Positions 7,998-15,223 of a stretch of 34,928 bases of DNA are shown one piece after another; the first letter of the stretch is position 1, and every line of letters begins with the position of its first letter. The position numbers were made by a program, and so were the translations under genes. The notes below the pieces were generated by a model. It worked only from the letters and a program-made list of their open reading frames with translations. It made no database searches and was not told the DNA's origin. The stretch is from Streptomyces olivochromogenes (lineage in GTDB: Bacteria; Actinomycetota; Actinomycetes; Streptomycetales; Streptomycetaceae), in assembly GCF_021538895.1 (NCBI RefSeq), contig NZ_JADDRL010000096.1, forward strand, positions 1 through 34,928, read 5' to 3'.

Positions 7998-8531
7998 ATG
8001 CACGCCGACCGCGCCTCCTCCCCCAAGCCCTCGGCTCCGCTCGGGCAGGGGGGACCCCCATCCCGATTCGCCGTGCCCGTCGACGCCGCCCTGCGCGCCG
8101 CCGGCTGGCAGCCCGGCCGCTGGGACATAAGACAGGCCGAATACTGGGCCGACGCGCTGCGCGACCACGCCTCACCCGCCGGACACCGGCACACCGTCTT
8201 CCCCGCCGCCGTCGAGGCCTGGGCCGAATTCGGCAACCTCCACATCAGCCCCACCGGGCCCGGCCGCCAGGTGGCCCCCGCCACCCTCCACCTCGACCCC
8301 CTGCACGGCCTGCACCTCGCCCGCACCCTCGGCGACCTCGGCCGCGCCCTCGACACCGAGGTCTGCCCCCTCGGCGCCGAGACCGACACCCACGCGTTCC
8401 TCGCCATCGACGCCGAAGGCCGCGTCTACACCCTCGACCACACCGGCGACTGGTACCTCGGCCCCGACATCGACCACGCGCTGTCCGCACTCATCGCCGG
8501 AATAGAGCCGGTACGGCTGACGGCCGGCTGA
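7998..8531 (+). CDS. SUKH-3 family immunity protein
   Basis: The product has 177 residues. From residue ~25 it shows the SUKH-3 pattern: ALRAAGWQPGRW near the N-terminus, an aromatic and charged helix, then AWAEFGNLHIS and the HLDPLHGLHLARTLG stretch. SUKH proteins bind and neutralise nucleic-acid-targeting toxins, so this is the probable partner of the YwqJ deaminase directly upstream on the same strand. The ATG at 7998 follows GAAGGG with close spacing. Residues ~8-21 are encoded by an inserted palindromic repeat (8019-8061), which makes the N-terminus unusually P/S/G-rich. The inserted residues are probably a disordered tail ahead of the domain. Confidence 0.82.
   Translation: MHADRASSPKPSAPLGQGGPPSRFAVPVDAALRAAGWQPGRWDIRQAEYWADALRDHASPAGHRHTVFPAAVEAWAEFGNLHISPTGPGRQVAPATLHLDPLHGLHLARTLGDLGRALDTEVCPLGAETDTHAFLAIDAEGRVYTLDHTGDWYLGPDIDHALSALIAGIEPVRLTAG
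8019..8061. repeat. Streptomyces palindromic repeat (REP/PU-like) inside a gene
   Basis: TCCCCC (8019-8024) pairs with GGGGGA (8049-8054) and GCCC (8027-8030) with GGGC (8043-8046), around a TCGGCTCCGC loop; ACCCCCAT follows. From memory, elements of this type (TCCCCCAAG...CTCGGCT...GGGGGGACCCCCAT) are dispersed in Streptomyces genomes, mostly between genes. This copy keeps the reading frame of the SUKH-3 gene open. Confidence 0.7.
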
Positions 8532-8558
8532 CCACCGGCCCGCCCGCGCGACGCCCGG

Positions 8559-9878
8559 TCACACCGCCGGAATCACCGCCGACACCCGGAAACCACCCGC
8601 GTCCGTCGGCCCCGACACGAACACACCGCCCAGCGCGACGACGCGCTCCCGCATCCCCACCAGACCATTGCCGCCCGAAGGCAACCGCGCCGCCGACGCC
8701 GACCCCGGCTCCGGCGGCGGCTCGTTCTCCACCTGCATCGCGATCTCCGACATCCGGTGCGCCAGCCGCACATGCGTCTTCGCGCCCGCCGCGTGCTTGT
8801 GGACGTTGGTCAGCGCCTCCTGGACCACCCGGTACGCCGTCTGCTCGATCTGACGCGCATACGACCGGTTCTCCCCCTCCACCGACAGGTCCACGACCAT
8901 CCCCGCGGCCGCCGACTGCCCGATCAGCTCGTCCAGCTCGGACAGGCACGGCCCCTCGACCGCCCCCTCCTCCTCCTCGACGGCCCGGGACACCGCCACC
9001 GCCGCGACCACACCCAGCGCGGCCGACGCCACCGGCGCCTCACGCCGCGCCGCGCCGCCATCACCCGAACGAAGCACCCCGAGCATCTCCCGCAGCTCGG
9101 TCAACGCCTGCCGGCCCATGTCCCCGACCAGCGCCGCGTTCCGCACCGCCTTGTCGGGATCCTTCCGCGCCACCGCCTGCAACGCCGCCGCGTGCACCAC
9201 CATCAGGCTCACCCGGTGCGCGACCACGTCGTGCATCTCCCGCGCGATCCGCGTCCGCTCCTCGTTGCGCGCCCACTCCGCGCGCTCCTCCGCCCGCTCC
9301 GCGAGCAGCTGAAGCTCCCGCTCAAGACTGTCGGCGCGCTCCCTGAGGCTCTCCATCAGCCGGCGCCGGGCGCCCACGTACAGACCGAGCAGGACAGGAG
9401 GGGCCGTCAGACCCAGCGACGTGGTGATGGAGGCGAACGGCACGAACCAGTCGCCGAGGGTCAGATCACCCCGGGCCATGTCCTGCCGCACCCGAACGAA
9501 CGTCACGATCATCGTCCCGAGCAGGGACATGCCCGCCAGCGCCACGATGATCCGGCGCGGCAGCTCCGCCGCGGCCAGGGTGTACAGGCCGACGATGCCC
9601 ATCAGGAAGCCCATCTGGGCCGGCGTGATCGCGATCGCGACGAGCACCACGGCGATCGGCCACTTGCGGCGCAGCAGCAGCACCGAGCCGGCCAGCAGAC
9701 CGAACACGATCCCCACCGACACCGGGATGCCGGCGTCCTTGGCGAACGGGATGCCCTCCGCACCGCACTCCAACGCCGACACCAGCGCGAGACTCCCGTC
9801 GAGCACCGCGCTGCGCCACCTCGCCCACCACCACGGGCCGGTCAGGCCCGTGATGCGGTCTTCCCCCGTCGTGGTCAT
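8559..9878 (-). CDS. Sensor histidine kinase, HisKA_3 (NarL/DesK) type
   Basis: The product has 439 residues. About five or six membrane segments occupy residues ~25-170, followed by a coiled coil (~171-210) leading into the HisKA_3 dimerisation domain with the phospho-acceptor H216 in REMHDVVAHR. The ATP-binding domain has the N-box around N358 (EALTNVHKHA) and the G-box GNGLVGMRERV at 403-413. It would sense a membrane or envelope signal and phosphorylate a LuxR-type regulator. No response regulator is adjacent; the two in this window lie 13 kb or more away, so this is an orphan kinase here. The ATG at 9878 has only a weak ribosome binding site but sits 6 nt after a TAGGCT box, so the message may be leaderless. 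Confidence 0.92.
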   Translation of the reverse strand: MTTTGEDRITGLTGPWWWARWRSAVLDGSLALVSALECGAEGIPFAKDAGIPVSVGIVFGLLAGSVLLLRRKWPIAVVLVAIAITPAQMGFLMGIVGLYTLAAAELPRRIIVALAGMSLLGTMIVTFVRVRQDMARGDLTLGDWFVPFASITTSLGLTAPPVLLGLYVGARRRLMESLRERADSLERELQLLAERAEERAEWARNEERTRIAREMHDVVAHRVSLMVVHAAALQAVARKDPDKAVRNAALVGDMGRQALTELREMLGVLRSGDGGAARREAPVASAALGVVAAVAVSRAVEEEEGAVEGPCLSELDELIGQSAAAGMVVDLSVEGENRSYARQIEQTAYRVVQEALTNVHKHAAGAKTHVRLAHRMSEIAMQVENEPPPEPGSASAARLPSGGNGLVGMRERVVALGGVFVSGPTDAGGFRVSAVIPAV

Positions 9879-9884
9879 GCATCC

Positions 9885-9890
9885 AGCCTA
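9885..9890 (-). promoter_or_regulatory. Candidate -10 box for leaderless histidine kinase transcript
   Basis: Read on the minus strand this is TAGGCT, a good Streptomyces -10 (TANNNT), followed by six nucleotides and then the ATG. The -35 region is not clear. Confidence 0.45.
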
Positions 9891-10044
9891 CGGGCGCCCG
9901 GGGGCGCTTTTCCGGTGAGTTTCGCCTACTGGCCTACACCACACTCCGTAATCGAATAACAACGAAACTCCCCGGAATCCCTCGAACTGCTGAACCACGC
10001 CCGTTCAACACCGGAACCCCACATTCCGGCCGGACGGTCTGCGC

Positions 10045-11019
10045 ATGGCACATTCACCTGGCAAGTACGCGAACTTCGAGGCCCTGCGCGAACAGGCACT
10101 CGCCCTGCGCCGCGCGGGACTGAGCCGACGGCAGATCCGCGACCGGCTGCACGTCGACAACAACGACATCCTCAACCGCCTCCTGGAGGGCGAGCCGCCT
10201 CCGGAATGGACGGAACGCCCGAACGCGAAGGACGACCTGAGGCACAAAGCACGGGAGCTACGACTCCAGGGCTGGACGTACGACCAGATCCAGGTGGAGC
10301 TGGGCTGCTCGAAGAGTTCGATCTCGCTGTGGGTACGGGATCTGCCGAGGCCGGAGCGGCAGCAACGCACCCGAGAGGAAGCCTCGGCGATCGCAAAGCG
10401 GGGTTGGGAGGCCAAGCTTCGGCTGCGCGAAGAGGAACGCCGGCGCACAAAACAGCAGGCGGCGGCCGAGGTGGATCAGCTGACCGAGCGTGAGCTATTC
10501 CTGGTCGGCGTCGGCCTCTATTGGGCAGAGGGGGCCAAGAGCAAGCCGTACAGCCGACGAGAACGCGTGACCTTCGTGAACAGCGACCCGAACATGGTCA
10601 CCGTCTTCCTGGCCTGGCTGAGGCTGCTCCGCGTAGACCCCGGGAGCCTCAGGTTCGCCGTACAGATCCATGTGACCGCGAACGTCGCAGCCGCCGAGAA
10701 ATTCTGGGCGGATCACGTCGGCATCGAGCCGACTGAGCTGCTGAAGACCACCCTCAAGAAGCACAACCCCAGCACCAACCGGAAGAACACCGACGAGAGC
10801 TACCACGGCTGCCTCCGTGTCGACGTGAGAGACGGAGCCGAGTTGTACCGTCGCATCGAAGGCTGGTGGTACGGCATAGTAGGGGCTGCCACCGCGCCGA
10901 TCTACGGAATCGGACATAGCGGTAATCCCGGGTCGTCTAAGGGCAAGACGTCAGATTTTGGTTCTGATCATGGGGGTTCGAGTCCTCCCCCGGGAGCATT
11001 TGCTCAGTTCGGGTCCTGA
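10045..11019 (+). CDS. Two-HTH, LAGLIDADG-like protein reading through tRNA-Gln
   Basis: The product has 324 residues. Two helix-turn-helix segments are visible (about residues 21-47 and 67-97), then a basic, charged helix (105-145). A domain at ~148-280 begins LFLVGVGLYWAEGAK, which resembles a single LAGLIDADG homing-endonuclease helix with E162 as the possible acidic residue. Conserved-looking patches follow (TFVNSDPNM, LKKHNP, YHGCL). Residues ~294-318 are encoded by the tRNA-Gln gene and the last residues by the tRNA's terminator. The ribosome binding site (GGACGG) is weak. Codon use looks less GC-extreme than in the neighbours, which fits a transferred gene. The homing-endonuclease assignment is an inference; it could equally be a DNA-binding regulator. 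Confidence 0.7.
   Translation: MAHSPGKYANFEALREQALALRRAGLSRRQIRDRLHVDNNDILNRLLEGEPPPEWTERPNAKDDLRHKARELRLQGWTYDQIQVELGCSKSSISLWVRDLPRPERQQRTREEASAIAKRGWEAKLRLREEERRRTKQQAAAEVDQLTERELFLVGVGLYWAEGAKSKPYSRRERVTFVNSDPNMVTVFLAWLRLLRVDPGSLRFAVQIHVTANVAAAEKFWADHVGIEPTELLKTTLKKHNPSTNRKNTDESYHGCLRVDVRDGAELYRRIEGWWYGIVGAATAPIYGIGHSGNPGSSKGKTSDFGSDHGGSSPPPGAFAQFGS
10926..10996 (+). tRNA. tRNA-Gln (anticodon TTG)
   Basis: A full cloverleaf can be drawn. The acceptor stem is TCCCGGG (10926-10932) with CCCGGGA (10989-10995). The D-stem is GTCT/AGAC. The anticodon stem is TCAGA/TCTGA with loop TTTTGGT, giving anticodon TTG at 10958-10960. The T-stem is GGGGG/CCTCC (one G-T pair) with loop TTCGAGT. The discriminator is G10996 and CCA is not encoded. 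The reader of CAA codons is a rare-codon tRNA in a GC-rich host. Confidence 0.95.
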
Positions 11020-11039
11020 CCTAAGAAAGGTCGGGGCCC
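11011..11039 (+). terminator. tRNA-Gln terminator
   Basis: GGGTCCTGACCT (11011-11022) and AGGTCGGGGCCC (11028-11039) form a 12-bp stem with two G-T pairs and an AAGAA loop, 14 nt after the tRNA. The stop codon of the overlapping protein gene (11017-11019) lies inside the left arm. Confidence 0.8.
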
Positions 11040-11113
11040 ACTCCCATGTCCCCCGCGAAACGCCCCGGTATCCTGCGGATGTCCCCACCCGTCCACAGCC
11101 GAAGGGCAACTCC

Positions 11114-12562
11114 GTGAGCGTCATTCGCCCGGCAGCCGTCGTCGTTCTCGCAGCGGGTGAGGGCACCCGTATGAAGTCGGCCACACCGAAGGTGCTGCAT
11201 CACATCTGCGGCCGTTCCCTGGTGGGCCATGTGCTCGCGGCCGCGCACGAGTTGGACCCCAAGAACCTGGTCGTCGTGGTGGGACACGCCCGCGAGAAGG
11301 TCACCGAGCACCTGACCGGCACCGACCCGCACGTCCGCACGGCCGTGCAGGCGGAGCAGAACGGCACCGGGCACGCCGTACGGATGGCTTTGGAGGAGCT
11401 CGGCGGGACCGTCGACGGCACCGTGGTCGTCGTGTGCGGAGACACCCCCCTGCTCACCGGTGAGACGCTGAAGCGGCTCGCCACCACCCACCAGACGGAC
11501 GGCAACGCCGTCACCGTGCTCACCGCCGAGGTCCCGGACGCCACCGGCTACGGCCGCATCGTGCGCGACGACGCCTCCGGCGCGGTCACCGCGATCGTCG
11601 AGCACAAGGACGCCAGCGACGCGCAGCGCGCGATCCGGGAGATCAACTCCGGGGTCTTCGCCTTCGACGGGCAGCTGCTGGCCGACGCCCTGGGCAAGGT
11701 CCGTACGGACAACAGCCAGGGCGAGGAGTACCTGACCGACGTGCTCGGGATCCTGCGCGAGGCCGGGCACCGGGTCGGGGCGTCGGTCGCCGGGGACCAC
11801 CGGGAGATCGCGGGGATCAACAACCGCGTGCAGCTGGCGGAGGCCCGCCGGATCCTGAACGACCGGCTGCTGGAGCGCGCCATGCTGGCCGGCGTGACGA
11901 TCGTGGATCCGGCGACGACGTGGGTCGACGTGACGGTCTCGTTCGAGCAGGACGCGGTCGTGCACCCGGGTACGCAGCTGCACGGCGCGACGCGCGTCGG
12001 CGAGGGCGCGGAGGTCGGCCCCAACTGCCGACTCACGGACACGCAGGTGGGTGCGGGGGCGCGGGTGGACAACACCGTCGCCGACCGGGCGCAGGTGGGT
12101 CCGGGGGCGAGTGTGGGTCCGTTCGCGTATCTGCGGCCGGGTACGCGTCTGGGGCCGAAGTCGAAGGTGGGTACGTACGTCGAGACGAAGAACTCGTCGA
12201 TCGGCGAGGGGACGAAGATCCCGCACCTGTCCTACGTCGGTGACGCGACCATCGGTGAGTACACGAACATCGGTGCCGCGAGTGTGTTCGTCAACTACGA
12301 CGGGCAGGACAAACACCACACGACGGTGGGCTCGCACTGCCGGACCGGTTCGGACAATATGTTTGTGGCTCCTGTCACGGTCGGGGACGGTGCGTACACC
12401 GCCGCCGGCTCTGTGATCACGAAGGATGTGCCGCCCGGTTCGCTGGCCGTGGCCCGTGGTCAGCAGCGGAATATCGAGGGTTGGGTGGCTCGCAAGCGTC
12501 CGGGGAGCGCGGCGGCGAAGGCCGCGGAGGCGGCCTCGCGGCAGGGCGAGGGCGAGGACTGA
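11114..12562 (+). CDS. glmU: Bifunctional UDP-GlcNAc pyrophosphorylase / GlcN-1-P acetyltransferase
   Basis: This 482-residue protein makes UDP-N-acetylglucosamine for peptidoglycan in two steps: acetylation of glucosamine-1-phosphate and uridylylation. The N-terminal nucleotidyltransferase begins with LAAGEGTRMKS (residues 12-22) and a PKVLH motif, and contains the QxxxxGTGHAV and GDTPLL motifs. From ~260 onward hexapeptide repeats form the left-handed beta-helix acetyltransferase, with the typical GPFAYLRPGT, VGTYVETKNSSIG and NYDGxxKHHT stretches. The start chosen is GTG at 11114, with AAGGGC 6-7 nt upstream; a longer frame reaching back into the tRNA is not needed. It is followed 133 nt later by prs, an order common in actinobacteria. 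Confidence 0.97.
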   Translation: MSVIRPAAVVVLAAGEGTRMKSATPKVLHHICGRSLVGHVLAAAHELDPKNLVVVVGHAREKVTEHLTGTDPHVRTAVQAEQNGTGHAVRMALEELGGTVDGTVVVVCGDTPLLTGETLKRLATTHQTDGNAVTVLTAEVPDATGYGRIVRDDASGAVTAIVEHKDASDAQRAIREINSGVFAFDGQLLADALGKVRTDNSQGEEYLTDVLGILREAGHRVGASVAGDHREIAGINNRVQLAEARRILNDRLLERAMLAGVTIVDPATTWVDVTVSFEQDAVVHPGTQLHGATRVGEGAEVGPNCRLTDTQVGAGARVDNTVADRAQVGPGASVGPFAYLRPGTRLGPKSKVGTYVETKNSSIGEGTKIPHLSYVGDATIGEYTNIGAASVFVNYDGQDKHHTTVGSHCRTGSDNMFVAPVTVGDGAYTAAGSVITKDVPPGSLAVARGQQRNIEGWVARKRPGSAAAKAAEAASRQGEGED

Positions 12563-12695
12563 CCGGAATCGGGTGCGCCGAACACGGCGTACCGTGATAA
12601 GTGCACACCCGCACCCCACCAGCTGAGACGGCCTCTCACGCCCAGCCGAGAGGTCGCTGGACACCCAGCTGTGACACCTCTGAGGAGACAGTGCT

Positions 12696-13676
12696 GTGAC
12701 CGGGATCAAGACGACCGGCGAGAAGAAGATGATGTTCTTCTCCGGCCGCGCCCACCCCGAGCTTGCCGAGGAGGTCGCCCAGCAGCTGGGTGTCGGGGTC
12801 GTCCCGACGAAGGCCTTCGACTTCGCCAATGGCGAGATCTACGTGCGGTACCAGGAGTCGGCGCGTGGTGCGGACTGCTTCCTGATCCAGAGCCACACGG
12901 CTCCGATCAACAAGTGGATCATGGAGCAGCTGATCATGATCGACGCGCTGAAGCGCGCGTCGGCGCGTTCCATCACGGTGATTGTGCCGTTCTACGGTTA
13001 CGCCCGGCAGGACAAGAAGCACCGTGGACGTGAACCCATCTCGGCGCGTCTGATCGCGGACCTGATGAAGACGGCGGGTGCGGACCGGATCCTGACGATG
13101 GATCTGCACACGGACCAGATCCAGGGCTTCTTCGACGGTCCGGTGGACCACCTGTTCGCGCTGCCGCTGCTGGCGGACTACGTGGGCCGGAAGGTGGACC
13201 GGGACAAGCTGACGGTCGTGTCGCCGGACGCGGGTCGTGTGCGGGTGGCGGACCGGTGGTGCGACCGGCTGGGTGCGCCGCTGGCGATCGTGCACAAGCG
13301 GCGCGACAAGGACGTGGCGAACCAGGTCACGGTCCACGAGGTCGTGGGTGAGGTCAAGGGCCGGGTGTGTGTCCTGGTCGACGACATGATCGACACGGGT
13401 GGGACGATCTGCGCGGCGGCGGAGGCGCTGTTCGCGCACGGTGCGGAGGACGTCATCGTGACGGCGACGCACGGTGTGCTGTCGGGTCCGGCGGCGGACC
13501 GGCTGAAGAACTCCCGGGTGGGTGAGTTCGTGTTCACGAACACGCTGCCGACGCCGGGTGAGCTGAGCCGTGAGCTGGACAAGATCACGGTGCTGTCGAT
13601 CGCGCCGACGATCGCGAGCGCGGTGCGTGAGGTGTTCGAGGACGGTTCGGTGACGAGCCTCTTCGACGAGCAGTGA
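12696..13676 (+). CDS. prs: Ribose-phosphate pyrophosphokinase (PRPP synthetase)
   Basis: This 326-residue protein makes PRPP from ribose-5-phosphate and ATP for nucleotide, His and Trp synthesis. The catalytic and ATP-site stretch YGYARQDKKHRGREPISAR lies near residues 99-117 and the divalent-metal motif DLHTDQIQGFF near 132. The PRPP-binding loop VLVDDMIDTGGTI is at ~226-238. The length is normal for the family. The GTG start at 12696 has GAGGAGA 7-8 nt upstream. It probably shares transcripts with glmU; a short CCTCTC/GAGAGG dyad (12631-12656) in the gap may be an attenuating hairpin. Confidence 0.97.
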   Translation: MTGIKTTGEKKMMFFSGRAHPELAEEVAQQLGVGVVPTKAFDFANGEIYVRYQESARGADCFLIQSHTAPINKWIMEQLIMIDALKRASARSITVIVPFYGYARQDKKHRGREPISARLIADLMKTAGADRILTMDLHTDQIQGFFDGPVDHLFALPLLADYVGRKVDRDKLTVVSPDAGRVRVADRWCDRLGAPLAIVHKRRDKDVANQVTVHEVVGEVKGRVCVLVDDMIDTGGTICAAAEALFAHGAEDVIVTATHGVLSGPAADRLKNSRVGEFVFTNTLPTPGELSRELDKITVLSIAPTIASAVREVFEDGSVTSLFDEQ

Positions 13677-13724
13677 GGTTTCTGCACTAGCGGATCCCGC
13701 GGCCTCTGAAGATCCTTTTGGGTC

Positions 13725-13795
13725 CGGCCTCCCCTCCGAGTAGACTGCTGCAGTTGCTCGGCGAGGGAGGCCGTTCCCGTTCCAACGGGGTACGG
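13725..13795 (+). promoter_or_regulatory. Structured leader upstream of rplY
   Basis: Two consecutive hairpins lie 85-155 nt before the rplY start. The first (13725-13773) has perfect outer arms CGGCCTCCC/GGGAGGCCG, an imperfect CTCCGAG/CTCGGCGAG inner stem and an ACTG/CAGT tip. The second (13771-13795) pairs CCGT and CCCGTT with AACGGG and ACGG. The first could terminate prs; together they look like a ribosomal-protein leader. TAGACT inside the first hairpin is also a possible -10 box. Confidence 0.5.
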
Positions 13796-13880
13796 CGATC
13801 CGTTATCGACGCGCTCTTCGTAGCAGGCCGTTCGTGGCCGGGTGACCACGTTCGTTCCCTATGTACTACGAGGAGTGATC

Positions 13881-14477
13881 ATGTCCGAGGTCAAGATCTT
13901 CGCCGAGACCCGTACCGAGTTCGGCAAGGGTGCCGCCCGTCGTATCCGCCGTGACTCGAAGGTTCCCGGCGTTCTGTACGGCCACGGCTCGGACCCGCTG
14001 CACCTGACCCTTCCGGGCCACGACCTGCTGCTGGCGCTGCGTACGCCGAACGTCCTGATCTCCCTGGACATCGACGGCAAGTCCAACGAGCTGGCGATCC
14101 CGAAGTCCGTGCAGCGCGACCCGGTCAAGGGCTTCCTGGAGCACGTCGACCTGCTGCTGGTCAAGCGCGGCGAGAAGGTCACGGTCGAGATCCCGGTCCA
14201 CGCCGAGGGTGAGCTGGCCGCCGGTGGCAACCTGCTGGAGCACGTCCTGAACGCGCTGCCGGTCGAGGCCGAGGCCACGCACATCCCCCAGGGCGTGACG
14301 GTGTCCGTCGAGGGTCTGGAGGCCGGTTCCTCGGTCCTGGCCAAGGACATCACCCTGCCCGCCGGTGTCACGCTGGCCGTCGACGAGGACGCCGTCGTCC
14401 TCCAGGTCCTGGCCGCGCAGGCCGAGGAGGCCGTCGAGGGCGAGGCCGCCGAGGGCGAAGAGGTCGCCGAGGCCTGA
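13881..14477 (+). CDS. rplY: 50S ribosomal protein L25/general stress protein Ctc
   Basis: This 198-residue protein binds 5S rRNA in the large subunit. Residues 1-95 are the L25 domain, with the conserved GKGAARRIRR and VPGVLYGHG motifs. Residues ~96-180 are the C-terminal TL5/Ctc beta domain (VTVEIPVHAEGE, PxGVTVSVEGLEAG). The last ~20 residues are an acidic E/A-rich tail, common in actinobacterial forms. The start chosen is ATG at 13881, with CGAGGAG about 6 nt upstream; an upstream extension to 13842 has no such site. It sits between prs and pth in the usual order and is followed by a strong terminator. Confidence 0.96.
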   Translation: MSEVKIFAETRTEFGKGAARRIRRDSKVPGVLYGHGSDPLHLTLPGHDLLLALRTPNVLISLDIDGKSNELAIPKSVQRDPVKGFLEHVDLLLVKRGEKVTVEIPVHAEGELAAGGNLLEHVLNALPVEAEATHIPQGVTVSVEGLEAGSSVLAKDITLPAGVTLAVDEDAVVLQVLAAQAEEAVEGEAAEGEEVAEA

Positions 14478-14498
14478 TCCTCGCCGTCGTCGTTCTGT

Positions 14499-14529
14499 CA
14501 GCCGCTGTTCCCGTCGGGGACGGCGGCTG
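14499..14529 (+). terminator. Terminator after rplY
   Basis: CAGCCGCTGTTCCC (14499-14512) pairs with GGGGACGGCGGCTG (14516-14529) in a continuous 14-bp stem with two G-T pairs and a 3-nt loop, 22 nt after the rplY stop. Confidence 0.8.
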
Positions 14530-14588
14530 GCGTGTATCAAGAAGACGTACCGGCGCGTATCGTCGGCACGTATCGAGGAGACATGGAC

Positions 14589-15185
14589 GTGAGCACCCCC
14601 GCCAATGCCCCGTGGCTGATCGTAGGCCTGGGTAATCCCGGACCCGAGTACGCGATGAACCGGCACAACGTCGGGTTCATGGTGGCCGATCTGCTGGCCG
14701 AGCGGATCGGGGGGAAGTTCAAGCGCGCCGGGAAGGCGCAGGCACAGGTTCTGGAGGGGCGGATCGGTCCGCCCGGGCCAGCGAACCGCCGTGTCGTCCT
14801 GGCCAAGCCGATGTCGTACATGAACCTGTCGGGCGGCCCGGTCAACGCGCTGCGTGACTTCTACAAGGTGCCGCTCGCGAACATCGTGGCGGTGCACGAC
14901 GAGCTGGACATCGACTACGGGATCCTGCGGCTGAAGCTGGGCGGCGGGGACAACGGGCACAACGGGCTGAAGTCGATGACGAAGGCGATGGGGCCGGACT
15001 ATCACCGGGTGCGGTTCGGGATCGGGCGTCCGCCGGGTCGTATGCAGGTGGCCGATTTCGTGCTGAAGGACTTCGCGTCGGCGGAGCGCAAGGAGCTGCA
15101 CTACTTCGTGGACCGGGCGGCGGACGCGGTGGAGTGTGTGGTGATCGAGGGGCTGGAGCGGGCGCAAAGCTCGTACAACTCCTGA
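14589..15185 (+). CDS. pth: Peptidyl-tRNA hydrolase
   Basis: This 198-residue enzyme frees tRNA from peptidyl-tRNA dropped by the ribosome. The family landmarks are visible: VGLGNPGPEYAMNRHNVGF near the N-terminus with catalytic H26, KPMSYMNLSG, VHDELDIDYG with its conserved Asp, and GGGDNGHNGLKSM. The GTG at 14589 is preferred because AGGAG lies 8 nt upstream; an ATG at 14583 is only 2 nt from the same site and would add two residues. The gene follows the rplY terminator, so it probably has its own promoter in the short gap or relies on read-through. Confidence 0.96.
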   Translation: MSTPANAPWLIVGLGNPGPEYAMNRHNVGFMVADLLAERIGGKFKRAGKAQAQVLEGRIGPPGPANRRVVLAKPMSYMNLSGGPVNALRDFYKVPLANIVAVHDELDIDYGILRLKLGGGDNGHNGLKSMTKAMGPDYHRVRFGIGRPPGRMQVADFVLKDFASAERKELHYFVDRAADAVECVVIEGLERAQSSYNS

Positions 15186-15223
15186 CTTGTCCGCCCCGTG
15201 GACCCGGCCGGAGTTGACCGGGC

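Noticed and set aside
10958..11113. Longer GlmU N-terminus reaching back into the tRNA
   Set aside because: The extension is translated tRNA and terminator sequence; the GTG at 11114 has a ribosome binding site and gives the normal family length.
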